From Ichthyophis bannanicus (lineage: Eukaryota > Chordata > Amphibia > Gymnophiona > Ichthyophiidae), in contig CM066033.1 in the NCBI GenBank assembly GCA_033557465.1, positions 235,292,109 through 235,356,108 on the forward strand: a DNA stretch of 64,000 nt, read 5' to 3'. A program made the translations under genes and the position numbers. The notes under the pieces are model-generated. The model saw only the letters and a list, made by a program, of their open reading frames with translations. It did no database searches and had not been told where the DNA came from. Shown piece after piece: positions 1 to 9,662 of the stretch (its first letter is position 1; the number at the start of each line of letters is the position of its first letter).

Positions 1-800
1 CTGAACAAGTCCCTGTCCTTGTCGGCAAGGGGATAAAGCCGATTCATGGTCCGAATCCCCTTCAAGCCGGATTCCGGGTGCTCCCACTCCGCCTGGATCA
101 TATGATCCACCACGCGGTGAACGGGAAAAACCACCTGGGAATCCCTGACTGCCTGAATTAGAGGATCCTCAAGACCCTCCTCCTCCAGGGGCCGCACCGC
201 CGAAAGGTTAAGCGCCTGCAGGGACTCCGTGACCAGAGGGACCAGCTCGTCCCTACGGAACACGCGAATGATCCGAGCCTGGTCCTCCGGCTCAAGGATC
301 TCCCCATCCTCCAACTCCTCCGCTTCAGTCTCAGGATCGCCCTCTGCCTCGGAATCCAGGAGACCTAGGGCGTCCTGCTCCTGTTCCCCCAACCGAAGAC
401 GCTTGCCCCCGGGTTGCGAGGTGCATTGAGCCGCCCCAGAGGACCCCGGGGGGAGAGAGGGGGGCCAAACTGCCGGCAACTGACCGGACCTGCTCAAGCG
501 AAACGCCTGATGCATGAGGAGCACAAAATCCGGGGAGAAATCCATAGGCGGTGCAGCTATAGCCGCCTGCTGGAGCGCAGCCACCGACCCGCTGGCCGGT
601 GGAACCGACCCAGACTGAGGGAGGCTCGGGGAAAGAACACTAACCCCTGAATTAGAAGCATCCCCAGGGGTAGGCTGATCCGGGAGACTCACAGATTGCT
701 CTAACTCTGCAGGCACTGCAGCACAGCTCCTGCAGATGCCAGAGTCAGTCCCTACTGCTCTGCGGGACCCACAAATCACGCACTGGGGCTGGGAAGCCAT
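1..800 (-). CDS. DIRS gag-like protein, N-terminal part (open, runs off window)
   Basis: The frame starts at the ATG at 800-798 and stays open for 266 codons to the window edge. The N-terminus has a CxxC...CxxC zinc-knuckle-like cluster (CVIC about residue 8, CRSC about residue 23), placed as in the gag proteins of B, C, D, E and F here. A Pro/Ser/Gly-rich stretch and an acidic stretch (about residues 130-165) follow. Near the edge comes a conserved block containing VHRVVDHMIQAEWEHPE and RLYPL, a signature I associate with DIRS/Ngaro-type gag proteins of vertebrates. Gag should package element RNA. No stop or frameshift is seen, unlike every other gag in the window. It is shortened only by the window boundary. 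Confidence 0.65.
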   Translation of the reverse strand, partial: MASQPQCVICGSRRAVGTDSGICRSCAAVPAELEQSVSLPDQPTPGDASNSGVSVLSPSLPQSGSVPPASGSVAALQQAAIAAPPMDFSPDFVLLMHQAFRLSRSGQLPAVWPPSLPPGSSGAAQCTSQPGGKRLRLGEQEQDALGLLDSEAEGDPETEAEELEDGEILEPEDQARIIRVFRRDELVPLVTESLQALNLSAVRPLEEEGLEDPLIQAVRDSQVVFPVHRVVDHMIQAEWEHPESGLKGIRTMNRLYPLADKDRDLF

Positions 801-899
801 CCCAAGGCCACCTCTGCCCAGCGGGATAGAATACAACAGTCACAGGGAAGCCCACACCACAGGGGCAATCCTATGCAAATCAGCCCCGATTTTAAATTA

Positions 900-935
<36 letters not shown>

Positions 936-1840
936 GTAACAAAATATGCCCCAGACTCCCTGGGGTGCCCTGAGCAAAATCGCCAGCAAGAGGAACCCCA
1001 AAAACACCAGGGGAACCTGTGCACAAGTGCTCAAAAGTGCCTCTAAAGCACACTTTTAAAATTCAAAATGGCCGCCGGACTTTTTCACCCGCGGTAAAAA
1101 ACGGCGCGAAAATACAAAAGCCACCAAATAATATGGAAAAGAACTAAAACGACCCTCTAAGACAGGGCAAACGACCAAATTTAAAAAAAATTGCCAAATG
1201 GGCTCAGGAGAGCCTACAGAAATGCTGGCAGCTCTAACAGAGCACTGCACACAAGAAGAAATGAAATGAAAATCTCCTACCAGCTCAGGAACCACCAGGA
1301 TTCAGCCAACATCTCCCAGTGCCAGCCACTACTGTATCAGGTATGGCTTTACCCCGTACTGTCCAGGGGGAGCTCACCCAGGGCTGTGAAAATTTGCTAG
1401 GCAGGAACACAGGAGCCAACAGGTCTGACTTCCTCCTAGTCCCCTGTGGCAGTGCTCCAGAGAGACAGACTTCTTCTTTTGTCTTCCTTTTAAAGATACA
1501 GCTAGCTATCAAAGAAATAGCAAGGAAATGCCCCAAAACAAACCCTAAAACAACTAACTAACAAGTGTTGCTCCTGCAATAGTCACTCAGTGTGCCCAGG
1601 AGGACACACTTTTACGTCTTCAAGCTGCTAGAGACTGGACACACTGGGGGGCTTCTGGGAGCTCCTGCTGGATATGTACTACAGAAGATTTGATTGGTCC
1701 AGTCTCCAGGCTGCAGTAGGAGGGGCATTACCCGATTGTGGAGGACTAAACTGGATATCCGCACAGGAAGTTGCTTTAGACTGCCTCCATCTGCTAGCTA
1801 GGGAGCATAACTCACTCTTCTTGTATGGTCTAGCAGGATA
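801..1840 (-). other. 5' leader and terminal region of element J
   Basis: No coding sequence is supported here. The stretch lies between the gag start and the outer end of J. It contains the poly-T tract at 904-931 and AT-rich sequence to about 1570. From about 1640 to 1838 there is a segment whose reverse complement resembles the H element terminus (CCTGCTAGAC, then a CAGATGGAGG-like word). It probably carries the element promoter, but no promoter motif can be pinned down by eye. Confidence 0.4.
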
Positions 1841-1984
1841 AAAGTGGTGACATTTTGCTTATCACATAAAGCAGGGGTCTCAAACACGCGGCCCGCGGGA
1901 GAAGGTTGTGCGGCCCGCGACGGCTTCTGCTGCTGCCGTTGCCGCCGTGGCAACGGCAGAATCGACGGTCAATTTAAAAAAAAT

Positions 1985-2262
1985 AAAAAACTGGCTTCTG
2001 CTGCTCTGTCCTGCGGCCCGTTCCCCTCTGTGCGAGAGCCCTGAATGTGCTTCCTCTGCGGCGTGCTTTTCAAGCCGCGAAGGGAGTATTTCCCTCTCGC
2101 GAGGCTTGAAAAGTGAATAGGCTTAAGCCGCGCGAGAGGGAAATACTCTCTTCGCGGCTTAAAAAGCATGCCGCAGAGGAAGCACACTCAGGGCTCTCGC
2201 GCAGAGGGAAAGGGGCCGCGGGACAGCTGATTTTCTGCTGCAGCAGAAGCCAGGTTGTTTTT
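1985..2262. repeat. Long imperfect palindrome inside the hAT element
   Basis: The arm from CTGGCTTCTGCTGC (1990) through GTGCTTCCTCTGCGGC and the GAGGGAAATACT-type core is repeated in inverted orientation to GCAGAAGCCAG (about 2255). The turn lies near 2113-2125. As RNA or single-stranded DNA it would fold into a hairpin of about 130 bp per arm. This is commonly seen in non-autonomous DNA transposons. Confidence 0.8.
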
Positions 2263-2274
2263 TTATTTACCTGG

Positions 2275-2830
2275 GTGGGGGGGGTATGACTGGAAATGGG
2301 CTATTGGCAGGGGGGGGTATGACTGGAAATGGGCTATTGGCGGGGGGGGGTTATGACTGGAAATGGGCTATTGGCAGGGGGGGTTATGACTGGAAATCGG
2401 CTATTGGCAGGGGGGGTAGGACTGGAAATGGGCTATTGGCAGGGGGGGTTATGACTGGATATGGCCTAGGGTGGGGGCTAGGACTGGAAATGGGCAGGTG
2501 GGGGTTAGGAAGGACTGGAGGTGGGCTGCTGGGGGAGTTAGGACTGGTAATGAGCTATGGAGGGGCTGACTGAAATGGGGTAATGGGGGTTAGGGCTGGA
2601 AGTGGGCTATTGGCAGGGGGGGTTATGACTGGTAATGGGCTATGGGGGGTCTAGGACTGGTAATGTGCTGGGGGGATTGCTAGGACTGGAAATGGGCTGA
2701 GTGGAAGGGGGCTTGAACTGCAAATGGCTGATGGGGGGCTAGGATTGGAAATGGGCTGATGGTGAGGCTAGGATAGGACTGGAAATGGACTGATGCAGGG
2801 ACTAGAAGGGAGCGGATGCTGGGTGGGGCT
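2275..2830. repeat. G-rich minisatellite (unit about 33-36 bp)
   Basis: Units read TATGACTGGAAATGGGCTAT followed by TGGC and a variable G run. Six near-identical units lie at about 2286-2480. The units become increasingly diverged toward 2830 (ACTGGAAATGGGCTGATGG-like). Variable G-run length points to replication slippage. The open frame through it has no protein features. Confidence 0.85.
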
Positions 2831-3580
2831 GGAACTAGAAGGGAGCTGATGTTGGGGGAGGATTAGAATGGGATGGAGCTGGGAAAGTGAAATGGAGAGG
2901 GGGAAAATATTTTGTCTGGGAGAGAAGACAAATCTACAATTGGCCAGGTATTGTGAGAGTAAGTGGGGATTGAGGATGGAGGGGTAAAATTTGAGTGGAT
3001 GAAATAGGAATGAGGAAAGAGAAAAAGGAGAAAAAGATTAGTATGTTAAAGCAGATGTAGAGAGAGAATGGAAAAAAACTAGGAGAGAAGAAAGGGCAAA
3101 TGGAAGCAGACGATGGAGAGTTAGCAGAAGACATGAAGAAACCAGAAGAAAGTGGCTGGAACAATTGCAACTGAAAAAAATGCACAAAAGGTAGAAAAAT
3201 ATCTCTTTATTTTGAATTTATTAACTGGAATATGTCAGCTCTGGGAAATGTGCATCATTAATGTTTGCGCTTTGTTTAGTACAAGAGGAAATTAATCTAT
3301 AGTTTTATTTCTACAGTGTTGTTGTACATTCCAAGTTTGGCTTTTGGGGTTCCCAGTTTAATTATTGTCTTCTTGTTTCTAAATCTTTTAGTCTTTCTTT
3401 ATCCATACTCATTAAAGAGGCATGTTTACTAAAAGTTAGTGTATGGTAACATTATGCAAATATTTATGCAAATGAGGTCCCATATGCAAATGAGGCCCCG
3501 CGTCTTATGCGGCCCCCGGGTTACTTTACAAGTCCTCATTTGGCCCTCAAAGCAATTTGAGTTTGAGACCCCTGACATAA

Positions 3581-3904
3581 AGCATAGTTACTCACTTGTA
3601 ACAGGTGATCTCCAGGAATAGCAGGAATTAGTCTTCACATATGGGTGATGGTGACACTGATGGAACCCACGCAGGAACGCTCCTCAGCATCCAAAAGGAA
3701 AGCCTTTGGGAGCACTCCACTGCACCTGTGTGCCTGCCTTCCCACCTTCCCAACTCCTCTCCTCAGTTGAGTTTGTAGCTGAGAGTAAGTGAAAAATAAA
3801 TTGACCCTACAACTTCTAGTAGAGGAGGGTGGGTTGTGATGACTGATTTCTGCTGTTCCCGGTGATCACCTGTTACAGTTGAGTAACTAAGCTATCTCCA
3901 GGAA
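3581..3904 (-). repeat. DIRS A: 3' inverted terminal repeat and first half of the ICR
   Basis: 3581-3760 is the terminal repeat, with the outer palindrome-like word CTTGTAACAGG. 3846-3904 is the reverse complement of the A terminus (CACCTGTTACAGTTGAGTAAC), the first half of the ICR. The second half resumes after B at 9663 (CAAGCAAGATTGCAGTC) and is the reverse complement of the A 5' end. Confidence 0.8.
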
Positions 3905-4095
3905 AGCGTAGTTACTCACCTGTAACAGGTGTTCTCCAGGAGCAGCAGGAATCAGTCCTCACATATGGGTGACGTCGGCACCGACGGAGCCCTCGCGGAG
4001 CAATTTTCCCCAGCTTTCAAAGAAAGCCTTTGGGAATTGCAGCGCGCATGCGCGGTCCTCTTCCCGCCCAAGGGTGCCATCTTGCTCAGTCAGAT
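3905..4095 (-). repeat. DIRS B 3' inverted terminal repeat
   Basis: The outer 28 nt contain the perfect 15-bp palindrome CACCTGTAACAGGTG and have no partner at the 5' end. The rest pairs with 9503-9662, for example CTTTGGGAATTGCAGCGCGC and its complement, and the complement of GGCACCCTTGGGCGGGAAG. Unequal ends of this kind are described for DIRS-1 of Dictyostelium. Confidence 0.88.
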
Positions 4096-4174
4096 GACAT
4101 AGCTAAAAGACAGCAAAAAAATTAGCAAAAAAACGAAAGCATAGAACTGCAACTCCAAGGGGAGGAGGGAGGGT

Positions 4175-4273
4175 TGTGAGGACTGATTCCTGCTGCTCCT
4201 GGAGAACACCTGTTACAGGTGAGTAACTACGCTTTCTCCAGGATCAAGCAGGAAGTCAGTCCTCACATATGGG
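4175..4273 (-). repeat. DIRS B internal complementary region (ICR)
   Basis: 4175-4235 is the reverse complement of the 3' terminus (ACACCTGTTACAGGTGAGTA), and 4236-4273 is the reverse complement of the 5' terminus (TCTCCAGGATCAAGCAGGAAG). Together it is the antisense copy of the joined element ends. In the DIRS-1 model this region templates completion of the ends and circularisation. Confidence 0.88.
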
Positions 4274-4410
4274 ACTCCCAAGCTTAAGGCTACCAGAGAC
4301 CCTAAGCACAAAAATGAGCTCCCTCAAGCTCAGTAGCCAGAAGGAAGGAATCTTCTCTGAATACGTCTCCAACCGGTAGCCCAACATCCGGGGTGGAGGG
4401 TAGGAGTTGC

Positions 4411-5480
4411 CTATACCTCGAAGAGGTTACGGAGGACTGCCTGTCCGAAAGCACTGTCCCTGCGGGACTCCCTCTCCAGGCAGTAATGGGCCGCAAAGGT
4501 CTGGCTTGAAGACCAAGTAGCAGCCCGGCAGTTGTCTGCCAATGGAACAGAGCGGAGGTAAGCTACTGACGTAGCCTTCGCCCGAACACGATGGGCCGTG
4601 ACTCGACTTTCCAAGGGGAGGCCGGCTGCTTCGTAAGCCCAAGCGATACAGTCAGCAATCCAGATGGACAGAGTACGCTTGGAGACAGGGAGCCCCAACT
4701 TATTGGGGTCATAAGAGACGAAGAGCTGAACAGCTCTTCTGTGCTCCCGCGTACGGTCAAGGTAGAAGGTCAACGCCCTTCTACAGTCCAGGGTATGCAA
4801 GATCATTTCAGCTCGGCTGGAGTGTGGCCTGGGAAAGTAGGCCGGAAGCACCACCTCCTGGTTGATGTGAAAAGGGGAAACCACTTTGGGAAAAAACTTA
4901 GGGTGAGTCCGTAGGACTACCCGGTTCTTGTAGAACCTAGTGTAAGGAGGATCAGACACCAGGGCCTGCAGCTCACTAACACGTCTAGCAGAAGTGAGGG
5001 CCACCAAGAACAATGTTTTCCAAGAAAGAAAACGAAGAGGACAGGTAGCCATAGGTTCAAACGGCGGACAGGTAATCCGCTGTAAAACCACATTGAGATC
5101 CCAGTCCGGGGCTGGTGGGCGCAAAGGTGGTTTAAGGAGAAGGAGGCCTCTGAGAAAACGAGCCACCAGAGGATGGCTAGAAAGAGATCTGCCCTCCACC
5201 GGCATGTGGTGCGCAGAAAGAAAGAGCACTGAGGTGGACCTTGACCGAGTTGGACTTAAGTCCAAGATTGGAGAGGGAAAGCAAGTACTGCAAGACCACT
5301 GACGCTGAACAGGAGAAGGGATCTTGAGACTGTTGAGCACACCAGACGGAGAACCGACGCCACTTCAGAGCGTAGGACTTCCGGGTGGAGGGCCGCCTGG
5401 AGGCCAAAACGACCTCCTCCACATCTGGAGGCAGGCGGAGGGGAGCAAGGACTACCCTTTCAGCAGCCAGGCCATCAGAT
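4411..5480 (-). pseudogene. DIRS B tyrosine recombinase, one frameshift
   Basis: This gene would encode the integrase-like tyrosine recombinase that inserts circular DIRS DNA without target duplications. The N-terminal part (RPSTRKSYALKWRRFSVWC) reads in one frame down to about 5210. The catalytic part reads in another frame, 5210-4411. Catalytic landmarks are visible: first Arg in TSARRVSELQAL, the HxxR box in TAHRVRAK, and the nucleophile Tyr in FAAHYCLE near the C-terminus. Compared with the uninterrupted homologue in C (29554-30622), a single small indel near 5210-5230 separates the frames. It overlaps the end of the RT frame at its 5' side. Presumed inactive. Confidence 0.85.
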
Positions 5481-7740
5481 GAAGCGACCGGAGGTTGGGG
5501 TGCAGGAGAGTCCCCTGATCCTGTGACAGGAGGTCGGGCTGACACCCCAGAAGAAGAGGGGTGTCTACCTCCAGCTGCATTAGAAGTGGGAACCAAGGTT
5601 GTCTCGGCCACCGGGGAGCCACTAGGATCATCGATGCTTTGTCTCTGAGAACTTTGAAGAGTGTCCGAGACACCAGCGGCATGGGAGGAAAGGCATATAA
5701 GAGGCCTGTGGACCATGGAATCAGAAAAGCATCCGCCGCTACTCTGAGAGGATGCGGTTGTCGAGAGCAGAATCTGGGGAGTTGCCGGTTCAGAGGACTG
5801 GCAAACAGATCCATGGTGGGGAGGCCCCACTTGAGAAAGATCCGCTGAACCACCATCGGATCCAGCCTCCACTCGTGCGGCTGGAAGATCCTGCTCAGCT
5901 TGTCGGCCAGGTAATTTTCTTGACCTGGGAGATAGACAGCTTTGAGGATAATTCCGTGGTGGACAGCCCAAGAGCATAGTTTTTGTGCCTCCTGACAGAG
6001 AAGGAAGGAGCCTGTCCCGCCTTGTTTGTTCACATAGAACATTGCAACCTGATTGTCTGTCTGTATCAGCACCGACTGATGAGAAATCAGGTGAGAGAAT
6101 GCTTTGAGCGCTAGGCGGATGGCTCTGAGCTCCAGGAAGTTTATCTGTTGAGCAGACTCCCAAGGAGTCCAGAGACCTTGAGTACATGTCCCTTGGCAGT
6201 GTACTCCCCAACCCAGGAGAGAAGCATCGGTCGTCAGGACCTGAGAATGTGGAGGGGGCTGAAAAGTCACTCCTAGTACTAGGTTGGGCAGATGAAGCCA
6301 CCATTGCAGAGAAGAGACCAGCCGGTCGGAGATCTGTACGGAGTCCGCTAGGCTCCCAGTGGCCTGATGCCATTGTGTGCGAAGGCACCATTGAGCAGGT
6401 CGCATGTTCAGGCGGGCATTGGGGGTCACATGGACCGTGGAAGCCATATGGCCGAGCAGTCTCAGAAATTGCCTGGCCGAGACCAGGGAATTGCTGTGAA
6501 AGTGGCTGGCGAGATCCATGAGCCTTTGGGCCCTGTCCAGAGGCAGGAAGGCCCGCGCCTGAAGAGTGTCCAACCTGGCGCCGATGAATTCGAGATTTTG
6601 AGAGGGGAGCAAAGTGGACTTTGCGAAGTTTATGACAAATCCCAAGTGCTGGAGTAGAGTCACAGTGCGATGAGTGGCTTGAATGGCTTCTTGGGAAGAC
6701 TGGGCTCTGATGAGCCAGTCGTCCAGGTAGGGAAACACAAAAAGGCCTTGAAGTCTTAGATAGGCCGCCACCACTGCCAGGCATTTGGTAAACACCCTGG
6801 GGGCGGAGGACAGGCCAAAGGGCAGTACTCTGTACTGGTAATGATTTCCTCCCACCACAAACCTGAGATATTGTCTGTGGTCTGGATGAATAAGGATATG
6901 AGTATACGCATCCTTTAGATCCAAGGAGCATAGCCAGTCTCCCTGCTGGAGGTAGGGCAGCAGGATTCCAAGGGTAAGCATCTTGAACTTTTCCTTTGCA
7001 AGGAACTTGTTGAGGTTTCGCAAGTCCAGGATAGGTCTGAGGCCTCCTGTTCTTTTTGGTATCAGAAAGTACCTGGAGTAAAACCCTTGACCTTTCAGGT
7101 GGTGGGGCACCGGTTCCACAGCCTGTTCCTGAAGGAGACTCGCTAACTCCTGAAGGAGTAAGTCCCTGTGCAGAGGGAGTCTCGGAGGCTCCCCTGGGAA
7201 ATAGGAGGGAGGTATCTGGTGAAAGTGAAGAAGATAGCCCTTCCGAACTATGTGAAGTACCAAGGTATCTGTGGTGATGTTGGACCACCTTTGGGCAAAG
7301 TGGACCAGCCGGCCTCCTGTGCTGAGAGAAACCAGCTGAGGGGGAGAGGCTATGCTGATGAAGTCAAAAACCCCCACCCTGCTGAGCAGGGGCCGGTGGT
7401 GCAGGCTTGGGGGCTTGCTGCCTACGGGACCCATTACCCCGTCCCTTGGCCTGCTTACCCTGTGGGGGAGCTGGTGAGGCCTGATACTGAGGGTAGTATT
7501 TATAGGCAGCCGCCTTCCTCGGGTAAAAGGGCTTTTTCCCCGAGCCCTTCTTCTTTTGAGAAGGGGCAGAGGTCTTCCTGGAGAGACGAGTCCTGGTGAG
7601 AGTCTCGGTCTCGATCTGTGCAGCCTTCTCATCCATGGGCTTGCCAAAGAGGTTATCACCTCTGCAGGGGACATCGACCAACTTGTCCTGCACCCATGGC
7701 TCGAGGTCGGACGTCTGAAGCCAAGCCTGGCGGCGTCCAC
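5452..7740 (-). CDS. DIRS B reverse transcriptase-RNase H-methyltransferase-like polyprotein
   Basis: Open frame of up to 762 codons; the first about 90 codons overlap gag and the true start is unclear. RT palm motifs follow the DIRS/LTR type: LIPKRTGGLRPILDLRNLN, SLDLKDAYTHI, LPFGLSSAPRVFTK, and the catalytic box FPYLDDWLI. RNase H acidic residues are seen in LTTDASLLGWG, ELRAIRLAL and IQTDNQVAMFYV. The C-terminal DLFASPLNRQLPRF...AFPPMPLV...VAPRWPRQPWF segment matches the methyltransferase-like domain position reported for DIRS1-type elements; that label is from family knowledge. No stop or frameshift is visible, the only complete RT frame among the DIRS copies here. Confidence 0.88.
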   Translation of the reverse strand: MDAARLGFRRPTSSHGCRTSWSMSPAEVITSLASPWMRRLHRSRPRLSPGLVSPGRPLPLLKRRRARGKSPFTRGRRLPINTTLSIRPHQLPHRVSRPRDGVMGPVGSKPPSLHHRPLLSRVGVFDFISIASPPQLVSLSTGGRLVHFAQRWSNITTDTLVLHIVRKGYLLHFHQIPPSYFPGEPPRLPLHRDLLLQELASLLQEQAVEPVPHHLKGQGFYSRYFLIPKRTGGLRPILDLRNLNKFLAKEKFKMLTLGILLPYLQQGDWLCSLDLKDAYTHILIHPDHRQYLRFVVGGNHYQYRVLPFGLSSAPRVFTKCLAVVAAYLRLQGLFVFPYLDDWLIRAQSSQEAIQATHRTVTLLQHLGFVINFAKSTLLPSQNLEFIGARLDTLQARAFLPLDRAQRLMDLASHFHSNSLVSARQFLRLLGHMASTVHVTPNARLNMRPAQWCLRTQWHQATGSLADSVQISDRLVSSLQWWLHLPNLVLGVTFQPPPHSQVLTTDASLLGWGVHCQGTCTQGLWTPWESAQQINFLELRAIRLALKAFSHLISHQSVLIQTDNQVAMFYVNKQGGTGSFLLCQEAQKLCSWAVHHGIILKAVYLPGQENYLADKLSRIFQPHEWRLDPMVVQRIFLKWGLPTMDLFASPLNRQLPRFCSRQPHPLRVAADAFLIPWSTGLLYAFPPMPLVSRTLFKVLRDKASMILVAPRWPRQPWFPLLMQLEVDTPLLLGCQPDLLSQDQGTLLHPNLRSLHLMAWLLKG

Positions 7741-9266
7741 CGATGCCGGCTGCGGCTACTCGAGCCGATGCCTCAAAACCATCGTAGGCTGCTCGAGAGA
7801 TAAACTTTGAGCACTCTCGAATACCAGTTGACAAGGTTTGGAACCTCTGCAAAGGTTCGTCGGAGAGACCAGCAGAGAACCCGGCAATTTCTTTAGCCAG
7901 GTCCCGGAGATACATGCCCATGTAGAGCTGGTAGGTCTGGACTCGACAAGCAAGCATAGAGCCCTGGAAACACTTCCTACCGAGGGCATCCAGGCTTCGG
8001 GCCTCCCTATCGGGGGGCACCAAGGAGTGCATTTTTTGACTCTTAAGTCTATGCATGGCCGATTCCACCACCATGAAATGGTGCGGTAGTTGTGCCTTTT
8101 GGAAGCCGGGGCTCTTGCGGACTCGATAAATGGAATCGACCCGCTTGCTTAACACCGGCGACGATGCCGGGCTCTCCCACATGCGGAAGAGAAGTCGTTC
8201 CAGCATCGGAGGAACCGGTACAATAAAGGCCTCCTTCGGGGGAGAGTCATATTGGAGGGCATCGAGTTCTTCGACTCGAGGCTCCTCCTCGGGATCCGCG
8301 GGGAAGGCCAAGGCCTTGGCCATATCCCGCACGAAGTCTGAGAACCGGGTATCCTCCGGGGGGGACCGTCTCCGAGGTTCAGACTCAGGGGAGTCCGATG
8401 GGACACACCGAGTCCGAAAGGAACCAGGTGACTCTTCGTCCTCGGATTCCCAGGCCGACTCCTCGGAGGAGGAGTCGAGCGGCTCCGGTCGGGCGGGCGG
8501 GCATCGATGCCATCCGCCCCGATGCCGAGGGAGTCGGCGTCGACGACCTCGGTCCCGAACGGGAAGCCGAAGGAGACCGCGACCGAGGATCGACTCGAGC
8601 CCTCATGGACTCGAGGATCGGCTCGGTCTCCGGGGTCGACTTGGAGGTCGACGTCCCGGCGGTCAGGGCAGAAGCACCGGCGAGGCCAGCGATCAATACC
8701 CGCTGCTGGTCCATGAAGGCAGTCAGACTGCTCTCCAAGGCCGTCAACCTGAGTCCGAGCTCAGGAGACCCAGCAGCCCCTGACGGCGGCTCCTTCGGAG
8801 GCGAGTCTACGAGGACAACAGTACTCACGTGAGCGGGCAAGTCCATCTCGAGTCGAGGATGTTTTGAAGGCCTCTCCACCTCCGAGGACCCGGGACGGGA
8901 ATCGGGGCTATGCGACCTGGCCCTCGAGGAACCAGGAGCGTCCACCGATCCCGCCCTCGCGGGTTTCTTCTTCTGATGATGTTCCCGGGTAGGAGACCCC
9001 CTTTCAGAGGAACTCCGACGATGCTCAGGACCAGAGTCCCGAGACGTCGAAGCCTCTGACGAGGTCCGAGCCCGGCCAGAGTCAGAGAAGATACGTTCCC
9101 GCTGATGCTGCCGACTCCTCAACGCTTTAGAGGACATTTTGCCACACGGACCACAGATCATCTGGTCATGATCGTGTCCGAGGCAGCGGAGGCAGAAGTC
9201 GTGCGTGTCTGTAAGAGACATGAGTTTCTTACAGAGGTCACACTTTTTAAAGCCGCTGGCAGCCAT
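7364..9266 (-). pseudogene. DIRS B gag, one frameshift
   Basis: Starts at the ATG 9266-9264, with the knuckle CDLC...CLRC...CGPC in the first 45 residues, then a Ser/Arg-rich disordered region and a coiled region (LRLTALESSLTAFMDQQ). The frame runs to about 8480, where a short GGCGGGC repeat lies. The homologous continuation (ESAWESEDEE-like, then VRDMAKALAFPADPEEEPR) is in another frame, 8332-7364. The C-terminal half has the conserved gag core LERLLFRMWE, GFQKAQLPHH, ALGRKCFQGSMLACRV and a basic Lys/Pro tail ending QQGGGF. Gag would coat element RNA. One indel at the GC-rich repeat breaks it. Confidence 0.85.
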
Positions 9267-9502
9267 GGGGGGAAAAAGGGCCCCTGCGAGGTCGAAAGAC
9301 CGGGCTGCCAGTGAAAAAGTAAAAAGGTGCGAAATCTGTCACGAAGGACAAAAAAACGAAAAATAAAGAATGGACTCGCAACCGGCATCGCGAGTCCGGG
9401 CGGGAAAAGAACCGGCGTCGAACCGAAGAAAAAAGAGAAATAATCAACTTTTCGGCGGGGATTCACAAACAACGTCTGTAGGGCTCCGCGGAAAAAAGAA
9501 GA

Positions 9503-9662
9503 TTGAGCAAGATGGCACCCTTGGGCGGGAAGAGGACCGCGCATGCGCGCTGCAATTCCCAAAGGCTTTCTTTGAAAGCTGGGGAAAATTGCTCCGCGAG
9601 GGCTCCGTCGGCGCCGACGTCACCCTTATGTGAGGACTGACTTCCTGCTTGGTCCTGGAGAA
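9503..9662 (-). repeat. DIRS B 5' inverted terminal repeat
   Basis: Reverse complement of 3925-4090. It contains the GC-rich palindromic words GCGCATGCGCG and GTCGGCGCCGAC and ends TCCTGGAGAA. Positioned upstream of gag, so it probably holds the promoter. Confidence 0.85.

Larger units (their letters stand above)
1..1840 (-). mobile_element. DIRS-like element J (type II termini), 5' part
   Basis: This is the 5' part of a retrotransposon coded on the minus strand; the rest lies left of the window. It holds an open gag frame (1-800), a leader of about 1 kb with a run of about 28 T at 904-931, and an outer end near 1840. The outer end, read on the minus strand, starts with a TCCTGCTAGACC-type word that recurs at 14840 and 15253 in element H, so J and H appear to be one family with termini unlike those of A-G. 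Repeated lengths around 1640-1830 suggest the terminal repeat. Assignment to DIRS rests on gag similarity and shared termini with H, which carries a tyrosine recombinase end. The exact boundary is uncertain. Confidence 0.6.
1872..3574. mobile_element. Non-autonomous hAT transposon with 8-bp target duplication
   Basis: The ends are perfect 14-bp terminal inverted repeats: CAGGGGTCTCAAAC at 1872 and its complement ending at 3574. They are flanked by a perfect 8-bp direct duplication ACATAAAG (1864-1871 and 3575-3582). An 8-bp duplication with CAGGGGT-type ends is diagnostic of hAT elements. No transposase frame is present. The interior is a large GC-rich hairpin (1985-2262), a G-rich minisatellite (2275-2830) and AT-rich filler with a C/T-poor, GA-rich strand to 3200. 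The target duplication overlaps the first bases of the DIRS A terminus, so the hAT inserted after A. Confidence 0.85.
3905..9662 (-). mobile_element. DIRS element B, full length, inserted in element A
   Basis: 5758 bp long. Ends are AGCGTAGTTACTCACC at 3905 and GGTCCTGGAGAA ending at 9662, with inverted repeats of about 150 bp; the 3' one has an extra outer extension of about 28 nt. Coding strand order is gag (9266-7364), RT-RNase H-methyltransferase-like (7740-5452), tyrosine recombinase (5480-4411), ICR (4175-4273). Removing B restores a continuous ICR in A (CTCCAGGAA joined to CAAGC), with no target duplication, as expected for recombinase-mediated insertion. The RT frame is open; gag and recombinase each have one frameshift. 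Confidence 0.92.

Noticed and set aside
904..931. Poly-T run as a LINE or SINE tail
   Set aside because: No adjoining LINE or SINE body or target duplication is visible. It lies inside the leader of element J.
2286..2573. Open frame of 95 codons rich in Gly
   Set aside because: It is translation of the G-rich minisatellite.
4167..4300. CRISPR-like or short palindromic array at the repeated DIRS ends
   Set aside because: The palindromes are DIRS termini and ICR, not spaced direct repeats, and the DNA is vertebrate.
8130..8832. Long plus-strand frames (217 and 144 codons) opposite B gag
   Set aside because: They are antisense to a recognisable gag core with knuckle and conserved motifs. Ser/Arg-rich composition follows from the complement of Glu/Ser/Pro codons.
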